From the NCBI RefSeq assembly GCF_039555335.1, contig NC_092639.1, positions 34,256,353-34,320,352 of the forward strand: DNA of 64,000 nucleotides, read 5' to 3'. The notes below the pieces were generated by a model. It was not told the DNA's origin. It worked only from the letters and a program-made list of their open reading frames with translations, and searched no databases. Numbering within the stretch: the first letter of the stretch is position 1; each line of letters begins with the position of its first letter. This document shows, in pieces, positions 1-12,219 of this stretch. The stretch comes from Amphiura filiformis (Eukaryota > Echinodermata > Ophiuroidea > Amphilepidida > Amphiuridae). The translations under genes were made by a program, and so were the position numbers.

Positions 1-291
1 TACAAAAATATCCGTCAAGTGGTTTAGCTTTAATGTCCTTCGGAAGAGAACGGTCCACAAGTGAGTGATAGTCACTAAAAGTTGCATTCGATTTACACAG
101 GGAATTTTGCAGGCCATGCGTGCCCTTCCTAACTAAAACACCAAAGTGCGAATATTTCCATACATCTAAATTAGCTAAAAATTTAGGACATGTTACAAAA
201 CTATATTTTCAGAAAGTACAAAATAAATTAGCCGGTTATATTTTACACAGTGACGTTAACTAGGCAATGCCTTATACCTATAACATACACT

Positions 292-985
292 CCCAGCAAA
301 CACAAAAACGTTTTAAAAACGTTTTAAGTAAATTATATTTTGGCTTTTGGTTTAGGTAAAAACGTTTTAATAACATTAAAATGTCGGGTTATATAAAGGC
401 CATGATAACGTTTTAAAACGTTTTGTATGAAAACACACTCCAACAATATTTTTTAATGTTTTCAAAAAATGTTATTGTAAACTATTTTTGCAAACATTTT
501 TGCCAAATATTTTGGCAATATTTAAATAACGTTATGTTAAAATATTTAAACCCAGCAAACACAGAAATGTTCTTAAAATGTTTTTTTCAAAACATTTTAA
601 TAACATTTAAATGTCAGGTTATATAAAGGTCATGAAAACGTTTTTAAAACGTTATTGCAAATATTTTGGGCAAACATTTTTCGCAAAATATTTTTTCAAC
701 CCCAAAATAACATTCTGTTTAGAATGTTTTGTATCAGGTGTTCAAGAATGTTTTTGGAATGTTATTAAAACGTTTTTATAGCCTTTATATAACCCGACAT
801 TTAAACGTTTTCTGTAAAACATTTTTGTTTGCTGAGCAGTAGATTATCACAAAATGTTTTTTAAGGTTATGAAAACGTTTTATACTCTTAATATACCCTT
901 TATATAACCCGACATTTAAACGTTTTCTGACAACCTTTTATAACCTTTTGCGAATGACGTCGAAAACGTTTTGTGTTTGCTGGGC
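292..985. mobile_element. AAACGTTTT-rich foldback element
   Basis: Ends CCCAGCAAACACAAAAACG and its inverse CGTTTTGTGTTTGCTGGG. The interior has more than a dozen AACGTTTT-type motifs and partial internal ends at about 551 and 828. Fragments recur at about 8915-8975 and 25125-25165. Confidence 0.75.
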
Positions 986-1448
986 TGTTTGTAGAGGGCA
1001 CGCGTCAATGGTGAGAGCACTGTACTGTGTATTGTGTATAGGAAAATGAACAGTAACTGCAGTATGAATTGTACTTTCAAGCGCAGTGGCGGCGCTACGT
1101 GGGGGGGGGGGGTTACATTACAAGTGTTAAATCTACCTCGTATGCCAAATTTGGGCAAAAAACGAATCGATCATTTTTATGTTAGGGCCGTTTCTCTATA
1201 GCTCTCTCTTTTTTACATGTAATTCTATGGATAATGTGTCCGTTGAGGGCAATACAGCCTCCATTTTAGGCAAAAGTTAATTTCTAAAAATATGAAATTT
1301 TCAGAATATGATGTGCCAGAAGAAATATAATCAAGTAATTGCCCTGCCTGCCCCTAAAAGTACCATACCTCAATGATTATAAAACTATTCTTAATTGTTG
1401 ACCCCTGTTCAATGAGTGAATGTTCGTAGTCATCCAGTAGTTTCAAAC

Positions 1449-1643
1449 AGAATTTTGGAATTAAATCTATATAATACTGGAACTTACTTTTTGCAACTGT
1501 TGCGACGTACGTTGCGTCTGGAACCACCAGACTTCATCAGGCAAATGACCCGCTGGACTGGTCACGTGATAGCCGTCTATCACAGCCCAGCGGGTCAGTT
1601 GCCTGATGAAGTCTGGTTGTTAGATTTAATTCCAAAACTCTGT
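1449..1643. repeat. Strong hairpin with flanking direct repeats
   Basis: Arms CAGACTTCATCAGGCAAATG at 1529 and its inverse ending near 1614, extended by GACCCGCTGG, a short loop at about 1573-1576, and outer arms with TTTTGGAATTAAATCT. TGTTGACCCCTGTT lies on both sides (about 1397 and 1642). Confidence 0.75.
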
Positions 1644-2634
1644 TGACCCCTGTTGTTGAGACCGAAAAAGTGTCCAAATGGGTGAAAATGCGCGAGACTC
1701 ACTTCAAATGCGTGAGAGTTGACAGACCTGCAAATGTTGAAGCTACGCTAACCCGCTCCCCCTGAAAACAAACGACCACTTCTTTCAGTCGTAACTCAAA
1801 ATCGATCTTAGGGATAAACAGTTCATATTCCTTATATGAGCTCTCTCATATAAATCATATGTTCGTGTAAGTAGAAAATGCTTTATGGCCATATGTTGAC
1901 TTTCCAACCACGTGTTTAAGCTACTTCGTACCATGATACTTTTTACGTTACAAAGCTACTATATACCAGCGTAATTGATTCTGAGAGCACAATTCATCAC
2001 CCTTTTAAACATGTGCAGCTTGAAAGCTTTCAATTTAAACCATAATTCAAGGAACAAATAAACCATGAGTATATTTGGCATGAAAATGTTTTGTGATCCA
2101 TCATTTGATTAGGATTTAATTGAAGAACAAAGGTAAGATGCAAATATGGTTTCTCAGAGAAGTGTAAAAAGAGTATGTAAATTATTGAAAATAATAAGAA
2201 AACAATGGCAGTGTACGCGGTTCTCATGAATATTTGGCAAATTGAATTGGCTGTGGACGGCGATATGTAAATTGGGTGATGATGTCACAGCTCATTATAG
2301 TTTGTCACTCAGTCTATGGTAACTTGTTGTTATTCTGCACTTCTTGGTAATTGCTGGTAATACCATGAGAGGATGATCATGTAAATGAGAATGTACACAG
2401 TGCACGGCTATAGAGGTTGTGTATATGACGTATCATACCGCAAATATGGCGGACTACTCAAATGCATTCAACAAAAGCATGATTGCAATCTACCTCGACA
2501 GTTCGTCTCACACACATAACAAATGCACAGTCATCAAATATGTTGATGACAACATTTGATTGAATGAACTGTACTGCGCTACTGATACCGGTAAAGGACA
2601 CCGGTTCAAATCCTTTGTTGAAATGTGTACATTA

Positions 2635-3862
2635 GGGTGATTCACAAAAAATGAAATTGATATTTTTCAACGGGACACCCCCTCATTTTGTTCATTTTGG
2701 TAATAAAATTATACCTGCAAAATATGAAAAAAATTCAAAAAAGTTTAGGGGGTGCTACCGGTCAGTGAACTTTTGTACACAAAGTCAATGGGATTTTTTG
2801 TCAAAAATTTCAAACGCTTATTTCAGGGCCTAAAAAGTCTATCAGGCTTGCAAAACTGAAGTAAATGTTCAATGATATACCTAACTTTGTGAAAACATGG
2901 GTTTTACCAAATTAAAGTACATAGTTGACTGTAATAATAAAAAATGTTTCAAAAGTGACAGAGGGAGTGTAGCTCAAGAAAAGAATACCCTGGGATATCC
3001 CCTGGAATCCCACCAGGCACCCCAAATGTATACCTTATTGAACTGAACTGTTGATAAATATTAGTTTACCTAAATGGTGATACCAGCTTTTGAAATCTTA
3101 TGTAATAGTAACTATCAAAATCCATACATCTGTATCAGGGGTGGTCATTATGGCCATACCTGATGAAGATTTGTATTGTTTGAATTGAATGACCACAGGA
3201 AGGATTAGATTCACCATGGTTGAAAAGAAATGTATATAAATTGGGGTCACAACATTGGATAGTGGCCAGTTCAAAACTACACCTTGTGCAAGGTACTTGT
3301 GACAAGTGGCTAAGACACATTTACTACTGGATTACACATTAAACATTACACTACACTTACATAAAATTACAAACCTACACACATTCAACACTTGAATAAC
3401 ATAATTTACAGTTACAAACCTACATACATTTCAATCATTTAAAAAAAAAAGAAAGAACTAGAGCCCCATAAACACAACTTTATATTAGCCAAGTACCATA
3501 ATATTTTGGCTGTTCCAGCAACTGCCTTGCCCCAAATGTAACAGTTTTCACAAAAATGCAATTTTCTGGAAAGCGGTTTAACATTTTTACAATTTTCTTT
3601 AGCATTTATTTTAAGGACATTACTCACACTATGATCAAATATTTTTGGCACAATCAGGGAAAATTAACATGGCTTTTTTGTGTTGTAAAGAAAATGGCTC
3701 ATAAATCCCATTGACTTTGTGTACAAAAGTTCATTGACCGGTAGCACCCCTAAACTCTTTTGAATTTTTTAATATTTTGCAGGTATGATTTTATTATCAA
3801 AATGAACAAAATGAGGGGGTGTCCCGTTGAAAAATACCAATTTCATTTTTTGTGAATCACCC
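2635..3862. mobile_element. TA-flanked element with about 165-bp terminal repeats
   Basis: Ends GGGTGATTCACAAAAAATGA and its inverse, TA duplications at 2633-2634 and 3863-3864. Arms 2635-2800 and about 3697-3862 are nearly identical. No transposase ORF. Confidence 0.85.
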
Positions 3863-3864
3863 TA

Positions 3865-6600
3865 GTGTACATGCTATGCAATATCGATCAGCCAAGCAGT
3901 TCTGGAAAATTGCGTCAAGTGGTCATGAGTCGATGCGTGATCGATTTGCATAAAGTTGGCTCGACTGGGTGGTTTCCGACCAATATTTATGAATATAGCA
4001 TGGTACATAAACATAAACAGAATGATGTCCAAATTTGGCTCAAATATACGTTAAGGTTCATACTATCGAGTGAGTTTCATATTTTTAATAATGACATTAT
4101 GCAGTCATGTCTACAGCAGAATTCACCACGACCTTTGCAGGACTTAAACCCCATTACACCAAGATAAACCTCATTCAAAACAGCTCAACTATGCTAAATC
4201 AGGGATGCGTCTGATATCCCTGGTTAAATCCATAAACATGTGTCTGATTTACCTGTGCGATATCGCAATGTGCTGTGATGAAATAGGTATTATAATTTCG
4301 GTTGGATGCACCATTACAAAGCAAACGCACATTTACAATACTGAGCGTGGCCTTTGTTTCCGAAATGAGAACAAAAGTCTGCATATTGTTATCCAGCCAT
4401 GTTGATGGTACAACTCATGTCAAACTTGTCACTTTTATTGTGATCGTATCACACAAGTAAATGAGAAACATGTCCTTTTAGACTTAACACGGTTTGGAAA
4501 AAGTTTTTCCATTTTTTAGCTCCCTATCGGGCAGTCAGCACTCAATATTTGGGAGGGCTCGACAACAATCTTCCCAAAATCGCATTTTAATCATTTTTAG
4601 ATGACCATAGAGGGAAAGAATTGAAGTTTTTTTACAGTTTCTATGGGGAAAATTGATGAAACCGATCACACGATGGTGCTAGCTCGAAGTTGGAGCTATC
4701 TCGAGTCAGCTGTTGAGCACAATTTGCCATTAAAATTATACGTCCGACTGTTATGAAATTTTGGAAGACTCTCTTCGGAAAAACAACTCGACAACAGCTT
4801 TCCCGTGACATTTTTTACTTCAAATTGTAGTATGTTAAGGATGAACATTATAATTCACAAGTGAGCCTCTATAGCTATTATTGGGTGAAGGGGTTTCCCT
4901 CCAGTCCACTAACTAGTATATTGCTTATTCCTACAGTACAGTGATTGAGCTAAAGGTCAATCATCAATTGGAGCGCTGTGTGTGCACTGAATAGGAAAAA
5001 CGGACAAAAATGAATGAATTTTTATGATTTTTTTTATTAATGGTAGCACACAGCCTTCTGTACATGTCAGGTGGAATTCTTGGTTGAAATTACATCAGGT
5101 ACATGGGTCGGTTTTTTATTTTTTAAATTCTTTTTTTGCATGTAAGATGAAGATAACATAATTCAAATCAATATTAATTGTGATATTTTGGCCTAAATAC
5201 ATTTGTTTAGCAAGATACGGCTTTCGAAAGGAGTGGATTTGAACCCGGGACCTCTCACACCTTAACCAGTATGTGCTTTTCAAGTGAGTGTCTGATTATT
5301 TACGTAGTCAATTCACCACACGGATGAATGGGAGATGTCCGATCTTTTATTATGGAGCCTGTCACCAATGGCGTAGCCAGGGGGCAAGCGGAAGTCTTGC
5401 CCCCCCTCCTTCCCTCCTGTTGAATGCTGGCCGTCTTCTTGCCTGCCCACTCCCCCTCTGAAAAGTCCCGGCTACGTCGTCGCACCTAGAAAATCATGAT
5501 CACGTGATTTTCACAAAATATCAAGCTTCATGCCGATGTGCAAACTCTGGCTCTTCACATACATGACATCACATGAAACCGGCAAAGTCTTATCTTACCA
5601 TTCATCGCTCTCAAGTGGCTCTTGTTCCTGAATATAAAATCATGTCTAACTCGTCTTGCGATGTTATGTATCCTTGCATTTCCAGCCGTTTTTCCCAACA
5701 TCTAATTCCCTCTCCATCCCGGCATTCTATCATTTTAGAAAATGAACAAAGAATGCCGTGTTTCATTTTGAAACAGACTTAACCTCTTTTAGGGTAATAT
5801 CTTTTAGGATAAATATGTTCACACATTTGAAGTATGTTAGTGCATTGCCCCAAGTGACCCAGAGAGAAAGCTTTCCAGTGTGCTTTAATACTTGACAAAA
5901 TCCTTTTAAGTCGATGCTTAGTAATTGCAAGAATTATGTCATCTTGGTTTTAAACTGTATATTTGCATGCAAACATTCGTATCACGTTACGCGTGAAATA
6001 TCTCGATAGGAGTTTATATCAGGCGCGAATTTGCCACACACATTATGTGTGGGGATAACCCAAATTTAAAGTTTCTGATTGAATACCGGTTTACGAAAAT
6101 ATATAAACCGGCATTTGTTTCGTCAAAGCATCTGGGCCTTAGGCTCTACCATTCAGTCGCTTGTGATCATGAGTCCTTCAAATTGCGTCTATCAATCAGC
6201 TGGGCCCACAAGCCTCAATATTCCAGTCGCTTTTAACTAGCGGTTTACATCTTCACAGTATGAAACGTTTCTAAATGTTACGTATTATGGAGAAAATGTA
6301 ACGAACACTCGACGTAATAGATTGTACACAAATCTATAGTCTGCCCGCCTCCAAAAAATTTAAACAGACATTCGCATAATCTGCAAACATCTCGTGAAGG
6401 GAGGACAGAGCTTAAAACAAAATATAAACCAACGTTGAATTGTCAATATTCATGATGTTTATATCCTTATGAGAATGGCTCACCTGATAATAATTAATAG
6501 CAGGGGATGACACAAAATTCACGTTTTTATATTAGCAACGCAAAGCTATGCGAATTCCGTAGGTTTGTGATCTACAAAGTGAGGCAAGGTATCAATCGGT
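3865..6600. other. No gene seen
   Basis: AT-rich sequence between foldback elements. Apart from the tRNA-like fragment and a CAATGGCGTAGCCAGGGGGC repeat end near 5366, no exon borders with coding text were recognised. Confidence 0.5.
5219..5290 (-). repeat. Possible tRNA-derived fragment
   Basis: The minus strand contains GGTCCCGGGTTCAAATCC, a good B box/T-arm, preceded by GGTTAAGGTGTGAGA. No convincing A box or acceptor stem is visible, so this is more likely a SINE remnant than a gene. Confidence 0.3.
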
Positions 6601-6681
6601 TATGAATAATTCACATAACTCTTACTCGACCCTTTTATTGAGGTGACCACATGGATGTGTCGTAAGTTTAGAGAATCGTAC

Positions 6682-6825
6682 CTGTTGAAGAGAATAAAAA
6701 CGCCCTCTAGCAAGTTCACACCTCCGGAAATGGGTGAATCTACTATGATCCCACCAGGCAGCAGTGATATTTGTTTTTCAAAGAAAATCTTTTTTCTCTC
6801 CATTTTTATTACCCTGTACATGAAT
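6682..6825 (-). CDS. Exon-like ORF of unknown function
   Basis: A TTTTCACAG acceptor at 6826 and an AACAG/GTACGA donor at 6681 bound an open frame of 47 codons. It includes ISLLPGGIIVDSPISGGVNL and then LEGVFILFNR, a beta-strand-rich pattern. No family is recognised and no neighbouring exon was found. Confidence 0.3.
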
Positions 6826-7516
6826 CTGTGAAAACATATCAATCTGCACTATAATCAGACATAATGGTCCAGTGGCTCACATGAACCTCCCTGTTTACAC
6901 ATACCCTTCTTTTGAACGCCATCCCGAGTTAAAGCGAGAAGATGCTATTGGTGCAGTAACCAATCAGACGTATCGATATACATATACATGTATGTGCAGT
7001 TGCCGTTAAAGTTGAAGTAAATTTTCAAACTTCATTTCGCAAACTCTCTGTATACTCGATTATTTATCTTTATCAAATAACATATCTGTTATTTTATGAA
7101 TAGAATTCTATCATGCAGATGGACCGATACAGCAGAATGACAACTAACACCGTATTTAGCTCGATTTCACCAGAACTCGGCACTCAAGATTTTCAAAAGT
7201 CACTTCTAAGTATACACACAATAAATTGAAAGGTTACATTTATTTTTATACCAAAATGTTATACTATGGAAAGCCGATTGTTTACTTTGATCAGCGGCTT
7301 AACAAGGCCCTATGTCACAAGGGAAAACACGGAATCTGCAAAATGGCTGAAATCACAGTAAATTGCTGAAAATGATGCTAAATTGTGCTAAATTGATCAA
7401 CCACAGCAAACTCAGATAAATTTTACAAAATTGTTTCAAATCTTGACCAATTGGCTAAAATCGCCAACAAAATTGCTATGAAAGCTTTTAAAAAATCTAC
7501 AAATTGGCCATATATA

Positions 7517-8828
7517 GGGTCCACAACTTATAAGTAAGTTCCCCCTAAATACTTTTTTAAATAAATCGAAAACTATCTTACAAAATGCAAAGGTATGGGT
7601 AGCCGTATTTGTTTTACACATATGGACCAAATTATAGCGTCGCACGTCATTGCGTTCAGTCACAATGGTTCATTATGTAAAAAAAAAGAGACCGTTTTGA
7701 ACAGTGTTAAAGGGGGGTAACCCTATCGGTTTAGAATATGGATTCTCTTCAAACTTACATACAATGTCAAATATTGTCCCCTTTATCCATCTATGTGAGA
7801 AAACGGGAACAATTTCAGCATAAATGTGAATAATTAGCATATTAGCAAGCCAATACACTGGTACGCGTGAATTGCATTCTGATCAGGCATCCCGAAAACA
7901 ACGGCCGAGCGCATGTCCCGGTGGAAACAGGAAGTGTTCGCCTTGGCACTGAAAACCGGCTCGCCCCTGTACACTTTTATACCCTCTATTCATACTGATT
8001 AATCTTAAAAAACATTACATATCACTGCGCTCATTACCATTCTTGACAAGATAGCCCATGCTGTATTTACTTCGCTTAATTATTTCTTTATTTTTAGCTA
8101 TATGATGCACATTTTCACATATTTATGATTTTTCTTTGTTTAATTTTTTTTGTTTATATATTCCTCGTATCATGCTTGACAATATAGGTCATGTTTCCTT
8201 ATTTATTTCGCCTCTTATGTATTTCTTTATTTTTGTTTTTTGTTTTATATCATTATAGCGCCATCTATAGTTTGACATTAGGGGGCATATTTGATGTATT
8301 TTTGCGGACGAATTGGTACTGGGGTGAAATCTTCCGAATCTATTCCCATTTCATTCTATAACTACCCAAAACTCCCGTGTCGTGTAAAATGCGAATAACT
8401 GGTAGCCTGTAAAAACCGCTGTGTTTCATGATTTCTCCGGAAATACATCGACTTGGAGCGTCAAATTTCAGGATAGTAATGAGAAAAATAGTATCTATGT
8501 GATACCAAAACCTCATCAACAATGAAAAAAATCGGGTTACGGACCTTTAAAAGTTGCATCTGAGTCCGTAGGAGTCAGCTCTCAAACAATAGAGTAGACC
8601 AGGTCTATTCATGTGTTTGTTAACGAAAACCTGACTGCTATGGACTCATGTGCAACTTTTAAAACAGCCTCTTTTCTTACACAATTAACCATTGTGACGT
8701 GTAACGCTATAAATTGGTCCACATGTGTAAAACAAAGATCGCTATACATATCTTTTTACTTTTTACATTTCGTAAAATATTTTTTGACTTATTCTAAGTA
8801 TTAGGGGGAACTTATAAGTTGTGGACCG
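7517..8828. mobile_element. TA-flanked element with about 200-bp terminal repeats
   Basis: Left end GGGTCCACAACTTATAAGT, right end inverse of CGGTCCACAACTTATAAGT, TA at both ends. Arms continue through TTCCCCCTAA and ACACATRTGGACCAA-type blocks. No transposase. Confidence 0.8.
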
Positions 8829-8997
8829 TATATTTAGCAAAAATAATGTGCGATTTACCGCGTTTTCTACCTATTGGCTTCTTTGGAAAGTGGATCCCTC
8901 ACAATGGAATTCTTCAAAACATTTTACATAACGTTTTAAAACGTATTTGTTGGTGATGTTGTTGTGTTTGTCGGGTAATATGTATAGATAGACTCTT

Positions 8998-9440
8998 ATA
9001 CATGTTTTCAACTCTTGGCATTTTTAAAGGCTTGACATCAATCTACGTGATGCAGCCGTTGATTTCAGTATGGTCAGGGCAGTTCCCACCATGTGCTATA
9101 TTGCTGTTCAATAAAGGGTCGATCGGATCATGTCACATTTTATTATTTCTTTCCTTGGTTGCACATTTCCATAAGCAGCAACGTTGTGACGTTTCTTGAT
9201 TTGTTTTGCAAATTGCAATTCAAACTTACGAAAAATGGTACATGTACTTTATAATACTACAAGCAAACTTACATAATGTATTTAGATAGACGCTTATGCA
9301 TGTTTCCAACTTTTGTATTTTTAAAGGCATATTATACTCAATGGAAGTATCAATCTATAACGTGATGCAGCATTGATTTAAGTATAACCAGGGCAAACCC
9401 CTTCATGTGATACATCAGGCAAGTAACATTATAGAAAGTG
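8998..9440. repeat. Dispersed repeat, units 1 and 2
   Basis: TTTTCAACTCTTGGCATTTT through CCAGGGCA-type text occurs at about 9001 and 9298; a third, with the preceding AAACTTACGAAAAA block, is at about 11440-11640. Confidence 0.8.
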
Positions 9441-9893
9441 GTGGGTGTAAGTAGTGTCACAAAAATGTAGCGGTTTTATACTTTATTTAGTTCTTCTTTA
9501 CAAGAAATAGAGGTTACCGCACACTTACACCCAAATCAAGTTTAAATACATTTAAGAAGCATTAAGAAGTTTAAAAGAAGCATTAAGTAGTTTTAAAAGC
9601 TTCCCCTGACATATTTGTAATCAAGTTTAAGAAGCATCCACTGACATGATATATTCAATATAATGTCGTCTAGTTGTACGCGTTGTTTGATATAGATAGA
9701 TTCGAATATATATATATTCTTAAAACCAAGCTACTAAACTCATATAATTTATATATGAGGTTTTGTTTGTTCTAAGAGAATAGTAAACCGTTTGAAGGAA
9801 AAATCACCTTGATCACAACTGCCTAATTTATGTACATCAGAAGCACGTTATAAATACCATTCAAGATACTTAGACCACAGATCCTGGAAAGAC

Positions 9894-10148
9894 CATCGGT
9901 TAAAGCATAAGCCGTCACTTAAGGGTCTGCGACGCTCTAAAGTCATCAACAGCCTTTTAAATACGCAATGCCGTAGCATCATGAATCGGTTCTTTAATTT
10001 GATTGAGGTTAATCCCTTGTGCCCGTAGGTGTTGCTTAAGCTAATCTTTTATAGGCATGTCCACCATACAGGTGTTTCTAATCTTCTGGTTGAACCAACA
10101 ACTGCCCTGACGGTGGGCAGATAAGGTTTTTGAGTGAGGCTCGGCTTA
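9894..10148 (-). pseudogene. Decayed duplicate of the U-box exon
   Basis: The minus strand aligns with the U-box exon at 13606-13887 over almost its whole length, for example the segments encoding the helix around GCAACACCTACGG and GATGCTACG, and the end including the stop region. Several indels and in-frame stops (for instance a TAA after a 'CATGCCTA' stretch) destroy the reading frame. The similarity continues into the 3' flank (9790-9893 versus 13500-13605) and part of the upstream intron (10200-10300 versus 14650-14790), so this is a segmental DNA duplication and not a retrocopy. Confidence 0.75.
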
Positions 10149-10332
10149 GACCGGGGTGGCGGGGGGGGTACTCCAACTCCAACCGCTGGAACTCTTAGCT
10201 GTTCATATTAGCATCTTAAGCAAAACATATGTCCGAAGTAATTTTCAGAATAAACCTGATAAATATCGTGAAATTGGGTAAGCGGTCCAATTAAAAAAGA
10301 CACATTGTTGATGATAAAAAAAAAACACTTAC

Positions 10333-10422
10333 ACGAATGTTATTTATGACAAGTTTATTGCTAGCATCCAAAATATTTTTCTTCACCTCTGCATTCAAAC
10401 GTGATTTTCGTTTTTCCGCCAT
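10333..10422 (-). CDS. Candidate first coding exon of another minus-strand gene
   Basis: ATG in a good context (A at -3, G at +4), then 30 codons to a strong donor (CGT/GTAAGTG). It reads MAEKRKSRLNAEVKKNILDA and ends in NNIR: Lys/Arg-rich and helical. It lies 3 kb beyond the end of the fusion gene and just upstream of the decayed U-box copy. No following exon was identified, so it could be chance or an old first exon. Confidence 0.35.
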
Positions 10423-11379
10423 TGTAGGCACTGGAATAGACGCAAGATGTGATCACAAGTAACATCTTCCATCTGTGATTTTATTTATAATCTTACTTAT
10501 TTCATGCAACTTAACATTTCCATCCAGTGAGTCATGTAAAATCGACTGGATATTGGATCAATGTTCAACATACAGTTTGCGGAATTCATCTTTTTTAGCA
10601 ATGTTGCCATACTTTTGTGTGCTGTGTGTGTAGTTTACATTCCACATAGCTAAAGTCATTTACTATGTTCTAAATCTGTTTCCCATTACATGTTAAATAT
10701 GCATTAAGATTTTGAATTTTTCATAATAAAGCACAAGCTACACTGATACTCTTCTAAATAGCTACAAGATAGCATAATCTATTACAAACAGTAGTGTTAT
10801 TATCAATATTTATACCACGACATACTTTATTTTACAATAAATAGGTTCGACCTAGATCTAGAAATGGATAAGTATTATATGAATAATAAAGTTGTAATGG
10901 TATGGTACGCACTTATATTAAGTTCAGCTTGAAAACTGAATTTATACTACATCGCTGAGTGATAGCGAGTGGGTTTTTTTTTTAGCCAATGAAGTACTTT
11001 TTTATTTGCTGCCTTCGGAATAGCGTGTTACCTTATTGGTCAAAATAATATCAATCGCCCGTCGATCAGGGATGGATTAAGCTTTAAGCTACCTCATATG
11101 ATCTCTGTTTTCTCAATCAAAAAAACAATACGACGCATTATTTGTTAACTTTTAAAACTATTTGTCACAAGCTGGTCCAACTAGTTCAAAGGAGACAATT
11201 TTGCAAATTGAGTTACTATAATTTTCAAGTAACTGAGCAGAAATCCTTACATATCAGCTTATTATTTAACTTTATAATATCTTTTCTTATTGTGTATTTT
11301 ATTCTTTTTTGCTCCATTTTTGCCTCTATCTCAATTTTGCAATTTAATTGACCTGATTGGAATTCAGATTATGTCAAAT

Positions 11380-11640
11380 TTGGTTACTTCTCTCCTTGGT
11401 TGCACCTATTTTCATAACAGCAACATTGCAAACAGGTTCCTTGATTTGTATATATTGCAAAGTGCAATCCAAACTTACGAAAAAAGTAATACTACAAACA
11501 AACTTACATAATACATGTATATTTAGATAGACACTATATGTTTTCAACTCTTGGCATTTTTAAAGGCCTGGTATCAATCTATGACGCGATGCAGCATTGA
11601 TTTCCGTATAACCAGGGCAGTTCCCGCCATGTGCTATATG
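11380..11640. repeat. Dispersed repeat, unit 3
   Basis: Matches 9110-9410 in order and orientation (GGTTGCACAT, TGCAATYCAAACTTACG, TTTAGATAGAC, GATGCAGCATTGATTT). Confidence 0.8.
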
Positions 11641-12217
11641 TGACCCGGCAGCACAAACGAGCCGTAAATTCCCTAAATTGTATTCTGAGTTATGGTGTAA
11701 AATGTGTACGAAGGTCGTATTCATCGGTCACTAAAGCTGGCGGCGACATCTGTCTTATTTTGATAGTCACAACACCAATCAATAATCCTATTATTGAAGT
11801 GGATAATAAGCTTCTACCTTAGATGGCTATAGAACTTTTAATAACTCTGGTCTTTGTTTGCTTTTGCTAAATCCTTTTCAAGTGGTGGGTTATTTGTATA
11901 GGTATGCATAACCAACAATTAACAATGAGAGAACCTTCTTAAACCTCGTTGACTTGGGGATGATTTGAAATGACCGCCAATTATGACTGTTTGATATTTA
12001 TTGCCAGCAATGTGGAAAAAGAGACACACATAGAAACGAAAAAGCTATAATTTTGTTGAAGGAGCAAAGTTTAACTAACCATAACTCCGCTTCTGGATAT
12101 CGTTTGAAGTCAAATGATATACCATTTTTAAGTTTATGATGTTTATTTTTTAAACACGAAATAAAACAAAATTGACCGGGGGAGGAATTTACGGCTCATT
12201 CGCCGTGGACGGTCACA
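11639..12217. mobile_element. TGTGACC-family element, uninterrupted copy
   Basis: Terminal inverted repeats TGTGACCCGGCAGCACAAACGAGCCGTAAATT / mirrored at 12180-12217, flanked by TATA/TA. It serves as the empty-site reference for the insertion at 47910-49595. Confidence 0.75.
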
Positions 12218-12219
12218 TA

